Shown here one piece after another: positions 1 through 8,177 of a stretch of 64,000 nucleotides of DNA. Position 1 is the first letter of the stretch. Every line of letters begins with the position of its first letter. Source of the stretch: Streptomyces purpureus (lineage in GTDB: Bacteria; Actinomycetota; Actinomycetes; Streptomycetales; Streptomycetaceae); assembly GCF_014648195.1 (NCBI RefSeq), contig NZ_BMQQ01000002.1:108377-172376 (forward strand), in the 5' to 3' direction. Both the position numbers and the translations under genes were made by a program. Under the pieces are notes generated by a model that did no database searches, had not been told where the DNA came from, and saw only the letters and a program-made list of their open reading frames with translations.

Positions 1-1587
1 GGCAGCAACATCCTGGACAGCGCGCGGACGGGGTGCTTGCCGTCCGACATCTCGTTCGTACCGAACGTCCTGCGCTTCTACAACCACTCCACGCCCGCGA
101 CAGACGCCCACTACATGTTCGTGCCGGATCACATCCGGCTGTGGCGGATGCTGGCCCATGGCTCGGACCGGATGCTGGGTGAGTTGATCAACCTGTGCCC
201 GGAGCTGGCCGAGGTGGGCCCGGTCCTGCCGGCCCTGCCGTCCGACCATGCCCTGCTGACGCTCCGGCTCCACTCGCCCACCCCCAAGGAAGACGAGGTG
301 ACGCTGCTGGTGAACGCCGCGGCGGCGCAGGCGAGATCACCCCGCGCGGTGGCGTCACGCGCGGCCCGGCTGGGGCTGCACACCATTCCCCCCGACCTCT
401 TTCCCGACATGGTGGTCCATCCCGTGGGCGTGGCGGAGACCACCACGGCCGTACGGGCCACGGTGGCCGCCCGGAGCGAGCCCGTCACCGTGGCTTGGCT
501 CCTCCGGGTGGCCGAGGCTGCAGGGATGCCGGTCGAGGAGGCGGCGGATCATTGGGGTCCTGACCGGGTGCCCGAGGCGGTACGGCGGGCCGCGGTGGCT
601 GCCCAGGGCGACCACGTGCTCAGGACCGTGCTGAGCGAGGAGGGCGCGGAGTGGTTCGAGACGGGAGCCGAATTACACCCCGGGCACCTGGCCGCCGCCG
701 CCCGAGCCGCGGGTGTCGACGTGCTCGACCTGTGCTGGCGGCTGACCGCATGCGGTCTGACGGCGGACGGACGCGGCCTGACCTCGCCACTCGCGGTTCT
801 GGCCAAGTTGCTGAGCGAAGACCTGACCGGGGAAGGTCCCTGGCTTTCGCGCGCCGAGCCTGTGCCGCCCTTGCATGTGCTGCTGGCTGCGGACCGGCTC
901 AAGATCACGCCGGGCGAGGCCCGCGGCTGGTACGCGCGGCTCGGCTTCACCCCGCCCTCGCCCTTCCCTGAGGTGATCATGCCGAACGACAGCCGCCTGC
1001 TGGAGGACTACTCCGAGGACGACGGCTTCTACCACCCTCCGCTCCGGCCGGGCGCCCCTATCCCCTTCACCCAGCTGCTGGCCAACGTGGCCCACGTGGG
1101 TCTGGGGCTTGAGGGGCTGACGCGGCGGCTTCGGGACTTCGGTGTAGACGTTGAGCCCATGGGGGGCCGCTTCACTGCGCTCGACGAGGAGCTGTTCACG
1201 GAGCACGGCCCGCTGCCCTGGTACGGGGTGCGCTCCAACGAGGTCATACCGTTCGCCCATGTGATGGCTGCCGCCCGGACCCTGCTCGTCCCTCCTCGGG
1301 ACATCGCGGTCCGGCTCGTCACCCACGGCCTCTCGGTCTCATGCCTGGATCTCCCGGAGGGGCTCACGCACGCGACCGCGCTCATGCTGCTTGAGGCGGA
1401 CGACGACGCGCTGCTCGATTGCGCCGACACGGTCGACCTCGACGACCTGCTCGAGCGGGCCCGCCGCATGCACGAGCCCCTCACCCGCGTCCGCGACTGG
1501 CTCCTCCAGCTCGGCATCGACGTCGTCGACCCCGTCGAAGCCGTCCGCGCCGCCATTCCCCTCATCCCCCTCCGTGACCAGCCATGA
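1..1587 (+). CDS. Winged-HTH repeat protein, 3' part (cut by window edge)
   Basis: The reading frame is open from base 1, so the start lies outside the window; the TTG at 37 is only an internal candidate. The visible ~528 residues contain about six or seven repeats of roughly 60-70 residues. Each has a helix-rich core with Leu/Ala periodicity followed by a 'RLxxLGLxV' type turn, for example near residues 115-135, 365-385 and 435-460. This resembles the winged-helix repeat array found fused to Hsp90-like ATPase domains in large Streptomyces proteins; the ATPase part would lie upstream of the window. No catalytic motif is visible here. A TTA leucine codon sits at 673-675. Family placement is inference from repeat pattern only. 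Confidence 0.6.
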   Translation, partial: GSNILDSARTGCLPSDISFVPNVLRFYNHSTPATDAHYMFVPDHIRLWRMLAHGSDRMLGELINLCPELAEVGPVLPALPSDHALLTLRLHSPTPKEDEVTLLVNAAAAQARSPRAVASRAARLGLHTIPPDLFPDMVVHPVGVAETTTAVRATVAARSEPVTVAWLLRVAEAAGMPVEEAADHWGPDRVPEAVRRAAVAAQGDHVLRTVLSEEGAEWFETGAELHPGHLAAAARAAGVDVLDLCWRLTACGLTADGRGLTSPLAVLAKLLSEDLTGEGPWLSRAEPVPPLHVLLAADRLKITPGEARGWYARLGFTPPSPFPEVIMPNDSRLLEDYSEDDGFYHPPLRPGAPIPFTQLLANVAHVGLGLEGLTRRLRDFGVDVEPMGGRFTALDEELFTEHGPLPWYGVRSNEVIPFAHVMAAARTLLVPPRDIAVRLVTHGLSVSCLDLPEGLTHATALMLLEADDDALLDCADTVDLDDLLERARRMHEPLTRVRDWLLQLGIDVVDPVEAVRAAIPLIPLRDQP

Positions 1588-1617
1588 GACAGCCATGACC
1601 AGTCATGAGACGGCCTT
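1576..1617 (+). repeat. 21-bp imperfect tandem duplication over a stop codon
   Basis: Two adjacent copies start at 1576 and 1597. Their first 15 bases (GACCAGYCATGAGAC) differ at one position. The first copy carries the last codons and TGA of the preceding gene. It looks like a small local duplication; no function is evident. Confidence 0.5.
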
Positions 1618-1653
1618 GGCCAGGACCGCACCCTCCGTGATTCCCTGGCAGGC

Positions 1654-2217
1654 ATGAGCATCACTCTCACCACCTGGTCCCTCCAGCAGACCTCCCCCGA
1701 CGACCTGCGCCCCGCCGCCGCCCCCGACGGCGACGTACGGATCGTCCGGGCCGAGGTGCCGTCCGCCGAGTTCAGCCGGTTCCTCTACACCGCCGTCGGC
1801 GGGGACATCCGCTGGACCGACCGGCTCGGGCTGAGCTACGCGGAGTGGCAGAAGATCGTGGAGCGGCCCGGGGCCGAGATCTGGGTGGCGTACGACCGGG
1901 GGACGCCGGCCGGATACGTCGAGCTGGACCCGCAGGACGACGGGGTCGTCGAGATCGTCTACTTCGGGCTGATCCCGGCCTTCCGGGGGCGCCGCATCGG
2001 CGGGCATCTCCTCTCGTACGGGGTGCAGCGGGCCTGGGACCTGGCCGAGCGGTGGCCGGATCGCGCCCTCACCACCCGCGTCTGGCTGCACACCTGCTCG
2101 CTCGACGGGCCGCACGCCATGGACAACTACCTCCGCCGAGGCTTCCGGCTCTTCGGCACCAAGGTGGAGGAGGCGGAGGAGACCGAGGCGCCCGGTCCCT
2201 GGCCCGGCGCCTTCTGA
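1654..2217 (+). CDS. GNAT family N-acetyltransferase
   Basis: A 187-residue protein with the GNAT fold pattern: a beta-strand run near residues 85-100 (AGYVELDPQDDGVVEIVYFG), then the acetyl-CoA loop 'PAFRGRRIGGHLL' at about 108-120, and a C-terminal 'MDNYLRRGFRLF' segment typical of the last helix and strand. It should transfer an acetyl group from acetyl-CoA to a small molecule or protein amine in the cytoplasm; the substrate cannot be read from sequence. It starts 66 bases after the upstream gene with only a weak Shine-Dalgarno sequence. The following gene belongs to the sulfur operon, so this is probably its own unit or read-through from upstream. Confidence 0.85.
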   Translation: MSITLTTWSLQQTSPDDLRPAAAPDGDVRIVRAEVPSAEFSRFLYTAVGGDIRWTDRLGLSYAEWQKIVERPGAEIWVAYDRGTPAGYVELDPQDDGVVEIVYFGLIPAFRGRRIGGHLLSYGVQRAWDLAERWPDRALTTRVWLHTCSLDGPHAMDNYLRRGFRLFGTKVEEAEETEAPGPWPGAF

Positions 2218-2292
2218 GCCGCCCCGCCCACCACCCCTTCCGCTCCCACCGCACGTGACCCACGGCACACTGTCCCACCATTCGAGACAGTG

Positions 2293-2350
2293 ATGTCCAC
2301 ATTATGGATAATGCTGGACTGGGTCCAAAGTCCCGTGACACGCTTCCGTC
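2293..2350 (+). promoter_or_regulatory. Candidate promoter/operator of the sulfur operon
   Basis: This is the most AT-rich stretch ahead of the sulfur genes. It contains GTCCACATTATGGA (arms TCCA/TGGA around CATTA) followed by TGGATAATGCTGGAC, giving overlapping TCCA...TGGA dyads and a possible -10 (TAATGCT). The placement just upstream of the leader ORF fits the operon promoter with a regulator site; regulator identity is unknown. Confidence 0.35.
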
Positions 2351-2434
2351 ATGTCTGGAACTGGAATTGCCTTGGTGAGTCGGCGGCACGTCGACCTCGG
2401 CCGCATGTCCAGCGCCATCTGTCCGGCGAGCTGA
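2351..2434 (+). CDS. Cys-containing leader peptide of the sulfur operon (27 aa)
   Basis: ATG at 2351 to TGA at 2432 encodes 27 residues with the core 'LVSRRHVDLGRMSSAICPA', which contains one Cys three residues before the end. Short ORFs with an RRHVDLxR...C core are recurrent in front of sulfur and cysteine genes in Streptomyces, where they are annotated as putative leader peptides. The peptide lies 126 bases upstream of the sulfite reductase start and is followed by potential RNA secondary structure. The plausible role is sensing cysteinyl-tRNA supply through ribosome stalling at the Cys codon; that mechanism is inference here. Confidence 0.7.
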   Translation: MSGTGIALVSRRHVDLGRMSSAICPAS

Positions 2435-2500
2435 CGGAACCAGCACCGCCGACATCACCCCTTGCCCGACCCCTTCTGCGCACCGCTGCGCCATCCCTTG

Positions 2501-2540
2501 CTCTGAGCGCGAGTGTGCAGGTCAGAGCCGCCCTCCTGCA
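2501..2540 (+). promoter_or_regulatory. Interleaved stem pairs ahead of the sulfite reductase RBS
   Basis: CTCTGA (2501-2506) can pair with TCAGAG (2522-2527). TGCAGG (2516-2521), which lies inside that loop, can pair with CCTGCA (2535-2540). The two pairings interleave as an H-type pseudoknot would and end 5 bases before the GAAGGA ribosome-binding region (2546-2551). This could form the switch that reads translation of the upstream leader ORF. Short 6-bp stems make it only a candidate. Confidence 0.3.
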
Positions 2541-2560
2541 GTCCCGAAGGACACGACGCC

Positions 2561-4258
2561 ATGGCCGCCACCCCGGAATCCCCCGCTCCCGCCACGACCC
2601 GCCGCAAGGCCGGCCGCCACCGCGGCGAGGGCCAGTGGGCCGTGGGGCACTTCACCCCGCTGAACGGCAATGAGCAGTTCAAGAAGGACGACGACGGTCT
2701 CAATGTGCGGACACGCATTGAGACGATCTACTCAAAGCGTGGATTCGACTCGATCGACCCCAACGACCTGCGTGGCCGCATGCGCTGGTGGGGGCTGTAC
2801 ACCCAGCGCCGCGAGGGTCTCGACGGCACCAAGACCGGTGTGCTGGAGCCGGAGGAGCTGGACGCCGAGTACTTCATGCTCCGCGTCCGGATCGACGGCG
2901 GCCGGCTGACCACCGAACAGCTCCGGGTCGTCGGTGAGATCTCCGAGGAGTTCGCGCGCGGCACCGCCGACATCACCGACCGGCAGAACGTGCAGTACCA
3001 CTGGATCCGGATCGAGGACGTGCCCGAGATCTGGAACCGCCTGGAGTCGGTGGGCCTGTCCACCACCGAGGCGTGCGGTGACACCCCGCGTGTCATCCTC
3101 GGCTCCCCGGTCGCCGGGATCGCCGAGGACGAGATCATCGACGGCACCCCCGCCATCGACGAGATCTACCGCCGCATCGTGGGAAACAAGGACTTCTCCA
3201 ACCTGCCCCGCAAGTTCAAGTCCGCGATCTCCGGCTCGCCGCTGCTCGACGTGGCGCACGAGATCAACGACATCGCCTTCGTCGGTGTGAACCACCCCGA
3301 GCACGGCCCCGGCTTCGACCTCTGGGTCGGCGGCGGTCTGTCCACCAACCCCAAGCTGGGGGTGCGGCTGGGCACCTGGGTCTCGCTGGACGAGGTCCCG
3401 GACGTGTACGAGGGCGTCATCTCGATCTTCCGCGACTACGGCTACCGCCGGCTGCGCACCCGCGCCCGGCTGAAGTTCCTCGTCGCCGACTGGGGCGCGG
3501 AGAAGTTCCGCCAGGTCCTGGAGGACGAGTACCTGGGGCGCAAGCTGACCGACGGCCCGGCCCCCGAGCAGCCGGCCGGCCAGTGGCGTGACCACGTCGG
3601 CGTCCACAAGCAGAAGGACGGCCGGTTCTACGTCGGCTTCGCGCCGCGTGTCGGCCGGGTCGACGGCGCCACCCTGACGAAGATCGCGGAGATCGCCGAG
3701 GCGCACGGCTCGGGCCGGCTGCGTACCACCGCCGAGCAGAAGATGCTGGTCCTCGACATCGAGGAGGCGCAGGTCGAGTCGATCGTCGCCGCCCTGGAGG
3801 CGCTGGACCTGCGCGTCACCCCCTCGCCGTTCCGGCGCGGCACGATGGCCTGCACCGGTATCGAGTTCTGCAAGCTCGCGATCGTCGAGACCAAGGCGCG
3901 CGGCGCCTCGCTCATCGACGAGCTGGAGCGGCGGATCCCGGAGTTCGACGAGCCGATCACCATCAACATCAACGGCTGCCCCAACGCCTGCGCCCGTATC
4001 CAGGTGGCGGACATCGGTCTCAAGGGCCAGCTGGTCCTGGACGACGACGGCAACCGCGTCGAGGGCTACCAGGTCCACCTGGGCGGCGCGCTCGGCCTGG
4101 AGGCGGGCTTCGGCCGTAAGGTCCGGGGCCTCAAGGTGACCTCCGCCGAGCTGCCCGACTACGTCGAGCGGGTCCTCAAGCGCTTCCAGGCGGAGCGTGA
4201 GGACGGCGAGCGCTTCGCCACCTGGGCGGCGCGCGCGACGGAAGAAGCACTGTCATGA
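2561..4258 (+). CDS. sir: Ferredoxin-type siroheme sulfite (nitrite/sulfite) reductase
   Basis: A 565-residue enzyme for six-electron reduction of sulfite to sulfide in the cytoplasm. The siroheme-[4Fe-4S] ligands are visible as C431-x5-C437 ('ACTGIEFC') and C473-x3-C477 ('GCPNAC'). Two ferrodoxin-like half-domains are recognisable, beginning near residues 60 and 340. The 'RWWGLYTQRR' Tyr and the 'TTEACGDTPR' Cys are the pair associated with actinobacterial SirA-type sulfite rather than nitrite reductases. I chose ATG 2561, which has GAAGGA upstream; the longer frame lacks an RBS. The stop overlaps the next start (ATGA). Its position beside cysHCDN supports sulfite as the substrate. Confidence 0.93.
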   Translation: MAATPESPAPATTRRKAGRHRGEGQWAVGHFTPLNGNEQFKKDDDGLNVRTRIETIYSKRGFDSIDPNDLRGRMRWWGLYTQRREGLDGTKTGVLEPEELDAEYFMLRVRIDGGRLTTEQLRVVGEISEEFARGTADITDRQNVQYHWIRIEDVPEIWNRLESVGLSTTEACGDTPRVILGSPVAGIAEDEIIDGTPAIDEIYRRIVGNKDFSNLPRKFKSAISGSPLLDVAHEINDIAFVGVNHPEHGPGFDLWVGGGLSTNPKLGVRLGTWVSLDEVPDVYEGVISIFRDYGYRRLRTRARLKFLVADWGAEKFRQVLEDEYLGRKLTDGPAPEQPAGQWRDHVGVHKQKDGRFYVGFAPRVGRVDGATLTKIAEIAEAHGSGRLRTTAEQKMLVLDIEEAQVESIVAALEALDLRVTPSPFRRGTMACTGIEFCKLAIVETKARGASLIDELERRIPEFDEPITININGCPNACARIQVADIGLKGQLVLDDDGNRVEGYQVHLGGALGLEAGFGRKVRGLKVTSAELPDYVERVLKRFQAEREDGERFATWAARATEEALS

Positions 4259-4434
4259 GCGAGCGTGCGGCCCCCTTCTACTGCCCGTACTGCGGTGACG
4301 AGGACCTGCGGCCGGGCGAGCAGGGACACGGCGCCTGGGAATGCAGGGCGTGCAGTCGAGCCTTCCAGCTGAAGTTCCTGGGGCTCCTCGCCCCGGGCAC
4401 TTCGAGCAACTCCCATGGAGGGGAAGAGATATGA
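4255..4434 (+). CDS. 59-aa zinc-ribbon protein between sir and cysH
   Basis: A small protein with two CxxC knuckles, 'CPYC' at residues 10-13 and 'CRAC' at 30-33, spaced as in a rubredoxin-like or zinc-ribbon metal site, followed by a hydrophobic 'FQLKFLGLLAP' tail. ATGA overlaps at both ends couple its translation to the sulfite reductase and to cysH, so it is almost certainly made. It could be a small electron-transfer or metal-chaperone partner of the reductase, but the function is unknown. GC content and codon use match its neighbours. Confidence 0.85.
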   Translation: MSERAAPFYCPYCGDEDLRPGEQGHGAWECRACSRAFQLKFLGLLAPGTSSNSHGGEEI

Positions 4435-5135
4435 CGACCACCCAGGCAACCGCCACCGAGCTGAAGGCCCTCGCCGAGCAGGCCGGCCGCGAGCTGGAGG
4501 ACGCCTCGCCGCTGGAGATCCTGAAGTGGGCGGCCGACACCTTCGGCAAGCGCTTCTGCGTCACCTCCTCCATGGAGGACGCGGTCGTGGCCCACCTCGC
4601 CTCCCGTGCGATGCCCGGCGTGGACGTCGTCTTCCTCGACACCGGCTACCACTTCCCCGAGACGATCGGCACCCGGGACGCGGTCGACGCGGTGATGGAC
4701 GTCAACGTCATCACGCTGACCCCGCGGCAGACCGTGGCCGAGCAGGACGCCGCGTACGGGCCGAAGCTGCACGACCGCGACCCGGACCTGTGCTGCGCGC
4801 TGCGCAAGGTCAAGCCGCTGGAGCAGGGCCTGACCGCGTACACCGCGTGGGCGACCGGCCTGCGCCGCGACGAGTCCCCGACCCGGGCCAACACCCCGGT
4901 CGTCGGCTGGGACGAGAAGCGGCAGAAGGTGAAGATCTCCCCCATCGCGCGCTGGACGCAGGACGACGTCGACGCCTACGTGGCCGAGCACGGGGTGCTC
5001 ACCAACCCGCTCCTCATGGACGGTTACGCCTCCGTGGGCTGCGCGCCCTGCACCCGCCAGGTGCTGGAGGGCGAGGACGCGCGGGCCGGCCGCTGGGCGG
5101 GCCGGGCCAAGACGGAATGCGGGCTGCACGGATGA
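4431..5135 (+). CDS. cysH: Adenylylsulfate (APS) reductase, thioredoxin-dependent, Fe-S type
   Basis: A 234-residue protein that reduces activated sulfate to sulfite. The iron-sulfur type of the family is shown by the paired cysteines 'DLCCALRKV' and 'GCAPCTR', which bind a [4Fe-4S] cluster, and by the C-terminal catalytic 'ECGLH' motif. PAPS-specific enzymes lack the paired cysteines, so APS is the likely substrate. The N-terminal PP-loop-like region has 'CVTSSMEDAVVAHL'. The start ATG overlaps the stop of the zinc-ribbon gene, and the stop overlaps a possible ATG start of cysC. Confidence 0.95.
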   Translation: MTTTQATATELKALAEQAGRELEDASPLEILKWAADTFGKRFCVTSSMEDAVVAHLASRAMPGVDVVFLDTGYHFPETIGTRDAVDAVMDVNVITLTPRQTVAEQDAAYGPKLHDRDPDLCCALRKVKPLEQGLTAYTAWATGLRRDESPTRANTPVVGWDEKRQKVKISPIARWTQDDVDAYVAEHGVLTNPLLMDGYASVGCAPCTRQVLEGEDARAGRWAGRAKTECGLHG

Positions 5136-5164
5136 CAGACACCCAGGAATCTCAGGAGACGCAT

Positions 5165-5698
5165 GTGACCGGCGCCACCATCTGGCTCACCGGACTGCCG
5201 AGCGCCGGCAAGACGACCATCGCCTACGAACTGGCGGGGCGGCTGAGCGGCGACGGGCACAAGGTCGAGATCCTCGACGGCGACGAGATCCGCGAGTTCC
5301 TCTCGGCGGGGCTCGGCTTCAGCCGTGAGGACCGGCACACCAACGTGCAGCGGATCGGCTTCGTCTCCGAGCTGCTCGCGTCGAACGGCGTGAAGGTGCT
5401 CGTGCCGGTGATCGCGCCGTACGAGGACAGCCGCGAGGCGGTGCGCGAGCGCCACCGGAAGCAGGGCACCCCGTACGTCGAGGTGCATGTGGCCACGCCG
5501 GTGGACGTCTGCTCCGTACGCGATGTGAAGGGGCTGTACGCCAAGCAGGCGGCGGGCGAGATCTCCGGTCTGACCGGGGTCGACGACCCGTACGAGGAGC
5601 CGAAGAACCCGGATCTGCGGATCGAGTCCCAGAACCAGACCGTGCAGGAGTCGGCGGCGGCGCTGCACGCGCTGCTCAAGGAGAGGGGCCTCTCATGA
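5165..5698 (+). CDS. cysC: Adenylylsulfate kinase
   Basis: A 177-residue APS kinase that forms PAPS from APS and ATP. Walker A 'GLPSAGKTT' lies near residue 10, followed by 'DGDEIREFLSAGLGFS' and 'DRHTNVQRIGF', which are diagnostic of CysC. I chose GTG 5165 because AGGAG (5154-5158) sits 6 bases upstream and the protein then begins directly before the kinase fold. The alternative ATG 5132 overlaps the cysH stop (ATGA) and would add 11 residues. Having an APS-type cysH together with cysC suggests PAPS is made for sulfation or another use in addition to the main route. Confidence 0.93.
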   Translation: MTGATIWLTGLPSAGKTTIAYELAGRLSGDGHKVEILDGDEIREFLSAGLGFSREDRHTNVQRIGFVSELLASNGVKVLVPVIAPYEDSREAVRERHRKQGTPYVEVHVATPVDVCSVRDVKGLYAKQAAGEISGLTGVDDPYEEPKNPDLRIESQNQTVQESAAALHALLKERGLS

Positions 5699-6630
5699 CC
5701 ACGGCCGTTACCGTGCACGAGGCGACGGACAGCCCGTTCGCGCTGACCCACCTGGACTCCCTGGAGTCCGAGGCGGTGCACATCTTCCGCGAGGTCGCGG
5801 GCGAGTTCGAGCGGCCGGTGATCCTCTTCTCCGGCGGCAAGGACTCCATCGTCATGCTGCATCTCGCACTCAAGGCGTTCGCGCCGGCCGCGATCCCCTT
5901 CACGCTGCTGCACGTCGACACCGGGCACAACTTCCCCGAGGTCATCGAGTACCGGGACCGCACGGTCGAGAAGTACGGCCTGCGGCTGCATGTCGCCTCG
6001 GTGCAGGAGTACATCGACGCGGGCAAGCTGCGGGAGCGCCCCGACGGTACGCGCAACCCGCTGCAGACCGTGCCGCTGACCGAGGCGATCCAGGAGCACC
6101 GCTTCGACGCCGTCTTCGGTGGCGGCCGGCGGGACGAGGAGAAGGCCCGGGCGAAGGAGCGGGTGTTCTCGCTGCGGGACGAGTTCTCGCAGTGGGATCC
6201 GCGGCGGCAGCGGCCGGAGCTGTGGCAGCTCTACAACGGCCGTCACGCGCCCGGTGAGCATGTGCGGGTCTTCCCGCTGTCCAACTGGACCGAGCTGGAC
6301 GTGTGGCAGTACATCGCCCGTGAGGGCATCGAGCTGCCGGAGATCTACTTCGCGCACGAGCGTGAGGTGTTCGCCCGTAACGGCATGTGGCTGACGGCCG
6401 GCGAGTGGGGCGGTCCGAAGGAGAACGAGCCGGTGCGGACCCGGCTGATCCGCTACCGCACCGTCGGCGACATGTCCTGCACCGGCGCCGTCGACTCCGA
6501 CGCCACCACGCTCGACCAGGTCATCACCGAGATCGCGGCGTCCCGGCTCACCGAGCGGGGCGCCACCCGCGCCGACGACAAGATGTCCGAGGCCGCGATG
6601 GAAGACCGCAAGCGCGAAGGGTACTTCTAA
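5695..6630 (+). CDS. cysD: Sulfate adenylyltransferase subunit 2
   Basis: A 311-residue small subunit of ATP sulfurylase with the PP-loop 'SGGKDSIVMLHL' near residues 46-57 and the family block 'FGGGRRDEEKARAKER'. It makes APS from sulfate and ATP together with the GTPase subunit encoded next. The start overlaps the cysC stop (ATGA) and the end overlaps cysN by one base, so the three genes are translationally coupled. Length and C-terminal 'EDRKREGYF' are normal for CysD. Confidence 0.97.
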   Translation: MTTAVTVHEATDSPFALTHLDSLESEAVHIFREVAGEFERPVILFSGGKDSIVMLHLALKAFAPAAIPFTLLHVDTGHNFPEVIEYRDRTVEKYGLRLHVASVQEYIDAGKLRERPDGTRNPLQTVPLTEAIQEHRFDAVFGGGRRDEEKARAKERVFSLRDEFSQWDPRRQRPELWQLYNGRHAPGEHVRVFPLSNWTELDVWQYIAREGIELPEIYFAHEREVFARNGMWLTAGEWGGPKENEPVRTRLIRYRTVGDMSCTGAVDSDATTLDQVITEIAASRLTERGATRADDKMSEAAMEDRKREGYF

Positions 6631-7979
6631 TGAGCAGCACCAGCACCGAGCAGCTGTCCGAGCAGCTCGCGGCCACCACCCTGCTGCGTTTCGCCACCGC
6701 GGGCTCCGTCGACGACGGCAAGTCGACGCTGGTGGGCCGGCTGCTGCACGACTCCAAGTCGGTCCTCACCGACCAGCTGGAGGCCGTGGAGCACGCCTCG
6801 CGCTCCCGTGGCCAGGAGGCGCCGGACCTGGCGCTGCTCACCGACGGTCTGCGGGCCGAGCGGGAGCAGGGCATCACGATCGACGTGGCCTACCGCTACT
6901 TCGCCACGCCGCGCCGCCGGTTCATCCTTGCGGACACGCCGGGGCATGTGCAGTACACCCGGAACATGGTCACGGGCGCCTCCACCGCCGAGCTTGCCGT
7001 GGTTCTGGTCGACGCCCGCAACGGCGTCGTCGAGCAGACCCGTCGGCATGCCGCGGTGGCCGCGCTGCTGCGCGTCCCGCATGTGGTCCTCGCGGTGAAC
7101 AAGATGGACCTCGTCGACTACGCGGAGCCCGTCTTCGCGGCGATCGCCGAGGAGTTCACCAGGTACGCCTCCGAGCTGGGCGTCCCGGAGATCACCGCGA
7201 TTCCGATCTCCGCGCTCGCCGGTGACAATGTGGTCGAGCCGTCCGCGCACATGGACTGGTACGGCGGCCCGACGGTCCTGGAGCACCTGGAGACCGTGCC
7301 GGTCAGCCACGATCTGACGGCCTGCCACGCGCGTTTCCCGGTGCAGTACGTGATCCGTCCGCAGACCGCCGAGCACCCCGACTACCGCGGGTACGCGGGC
7401 CAGATCGCGGCCGGCGCGTTCCGGGTCGGCGAAAAGGTGTCCGTGCTGCCCTCGGGGCGTACGACCACGATCACCGCCATCGACGCGCTCGGCGAGTCCG
7501 TGGACATCGCCTGGGCCCCGCAGTCGGTGACGATCCGGCTCGCCGACGACATCGACATCTCGCGCGGTGACCTGCTCGCCCCGGCCGCCGACGCCCCGGC
7601 GACCACGCAGGACGTCGAGGCGACGGTCTGCCATGTGGCCGACCAGCCGCTCACCGTGGGCCAGCGGGTGCTGCTCAAGCACACCACCCGTACGGTCAAG
7701 GCGATCGTCAAGGAGATCCCGTCCCGGCTCACGCTGGACGACCTCTCCCAGCACCCGGCGCCCGGGCAGCTCGTCGCCAACGACATCGGCCGGGTGAAGG
7801 TGCGTACGGCCGAGCCGCTGGCGCTGGACGCGTACGCGGACTCCCGCCGCACCGGCTCGTTCCTGCTGATCGACCCCGCCGACGGGACCACCCTCGCGGC
7901 CGGTATGGCCGGCGACTCCTTCGCCACCGCCAAGGCCGTGGCCGAGGCCGCCGCCGACGACGACGGCTGGGACTTCTGA
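6630..7979 (+). CDS. cysN: Sulfate adenylyltransferase subunit 1 (GTPase)
   Basis: A 449-residue elongation-factor-like GTPase that drives APS formation. G1 'AGSVDDGKSTL' is near residue 24, G3 'DTPGH' near 105 and G4 'NKMD' near 158, followed by EF-Tu-like beta-barrel domains. There is no fused APS kinase domain, consistent with the separate cysC. The start codon shares its A with the cysD TAA stop. Confidence 0.96.
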   Translation: MSSTSTEQLSEQLAATTLLRFATAGSVDDGKSTLVGRLLHDSKSVLTDQLEAVEHASRSRGQEAPDLALLTDGLRAEREQGITIDVAYRYFATPRRRFILADTPGHVQYTRNMVTGASTAELAVVLVDARNGVVEQTRRHAAVAALLRVPHVVLAVNKMDLVDYAEPVFAAIAEEFTRYASELGVPEITAIPISALAGDNVVEPSAHMDWYGGPTVLEHLETVPVSHDLTACHARFPVQYVIRPQTAEHPDYRGYAGQIAAGAFRVGEKVSVLPSGRTTTITAIDALGESVDIAWAPQSVTIRLADDIDISRGDLLAPAADAPATTQDVEATVCHVADQPLTVGQRVLLKHTTRTVKAIVKEIPSRLTLDDLSQHPAPGQLVANDIGRVKVRTAEPLALDAYADSRRTGSFLLIDPADGTTLAAGMAGDSFATAKAVAEAAADDDGWDF

Positions 7980-8067
7980 TGAGACTCGACGTCTACGGAA
8001 CCTTCGCGAAGGAGGGCGGCCGCGTCGGCAGCGGCGCGCTCGGCGCGGGCACGGGAGGTGTCGCGCG

Positions 8068-8160
8068 ATGTGCCCGATGACCTCCGCGCACCCGATGTGC
8101 GCCCGCATCGCGCTCCACCCGCTCCACGCACGACACAGACGAAGACTCACGCAACCCTGA
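8068..8160 (+). CDS. Small Cys-containing ORF, candidate second leader peptide
   Basis: A 30-residue ORF whose ATG (8068) follows GGGAGGTG at 8053-8060. It encodes two early cysteines, 'MCPMTSAHPMC', and a His/Arg-rich basic tail. It sits in the ~200-base gap between cysN and the lipoprotein gene and ends 17 bases before that gene's start. The strong Shine-Dalgarno sequence, early Cys codons and position between sulfur assimilation and import genes suggest a regulatory leader ORF. It shares no core motif with the leader at 2351, so this is inference. Confidence 0.45.
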   Translation: MCPMTSAHPMCARIALHPLHARHRRRLTQP

Positions 8161-8177
8161 CCGAGGAGACGACCTCC

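Noticed and set aside
7979..8080. 33-codon ORF starting in the cysN stop (TGATG)
   Set aside because: The overlap is suggestive, but there is no clear RBS and the sequence is Gly/Ala-rich low complexity. The better small ORF in this gap is 8068-8160.
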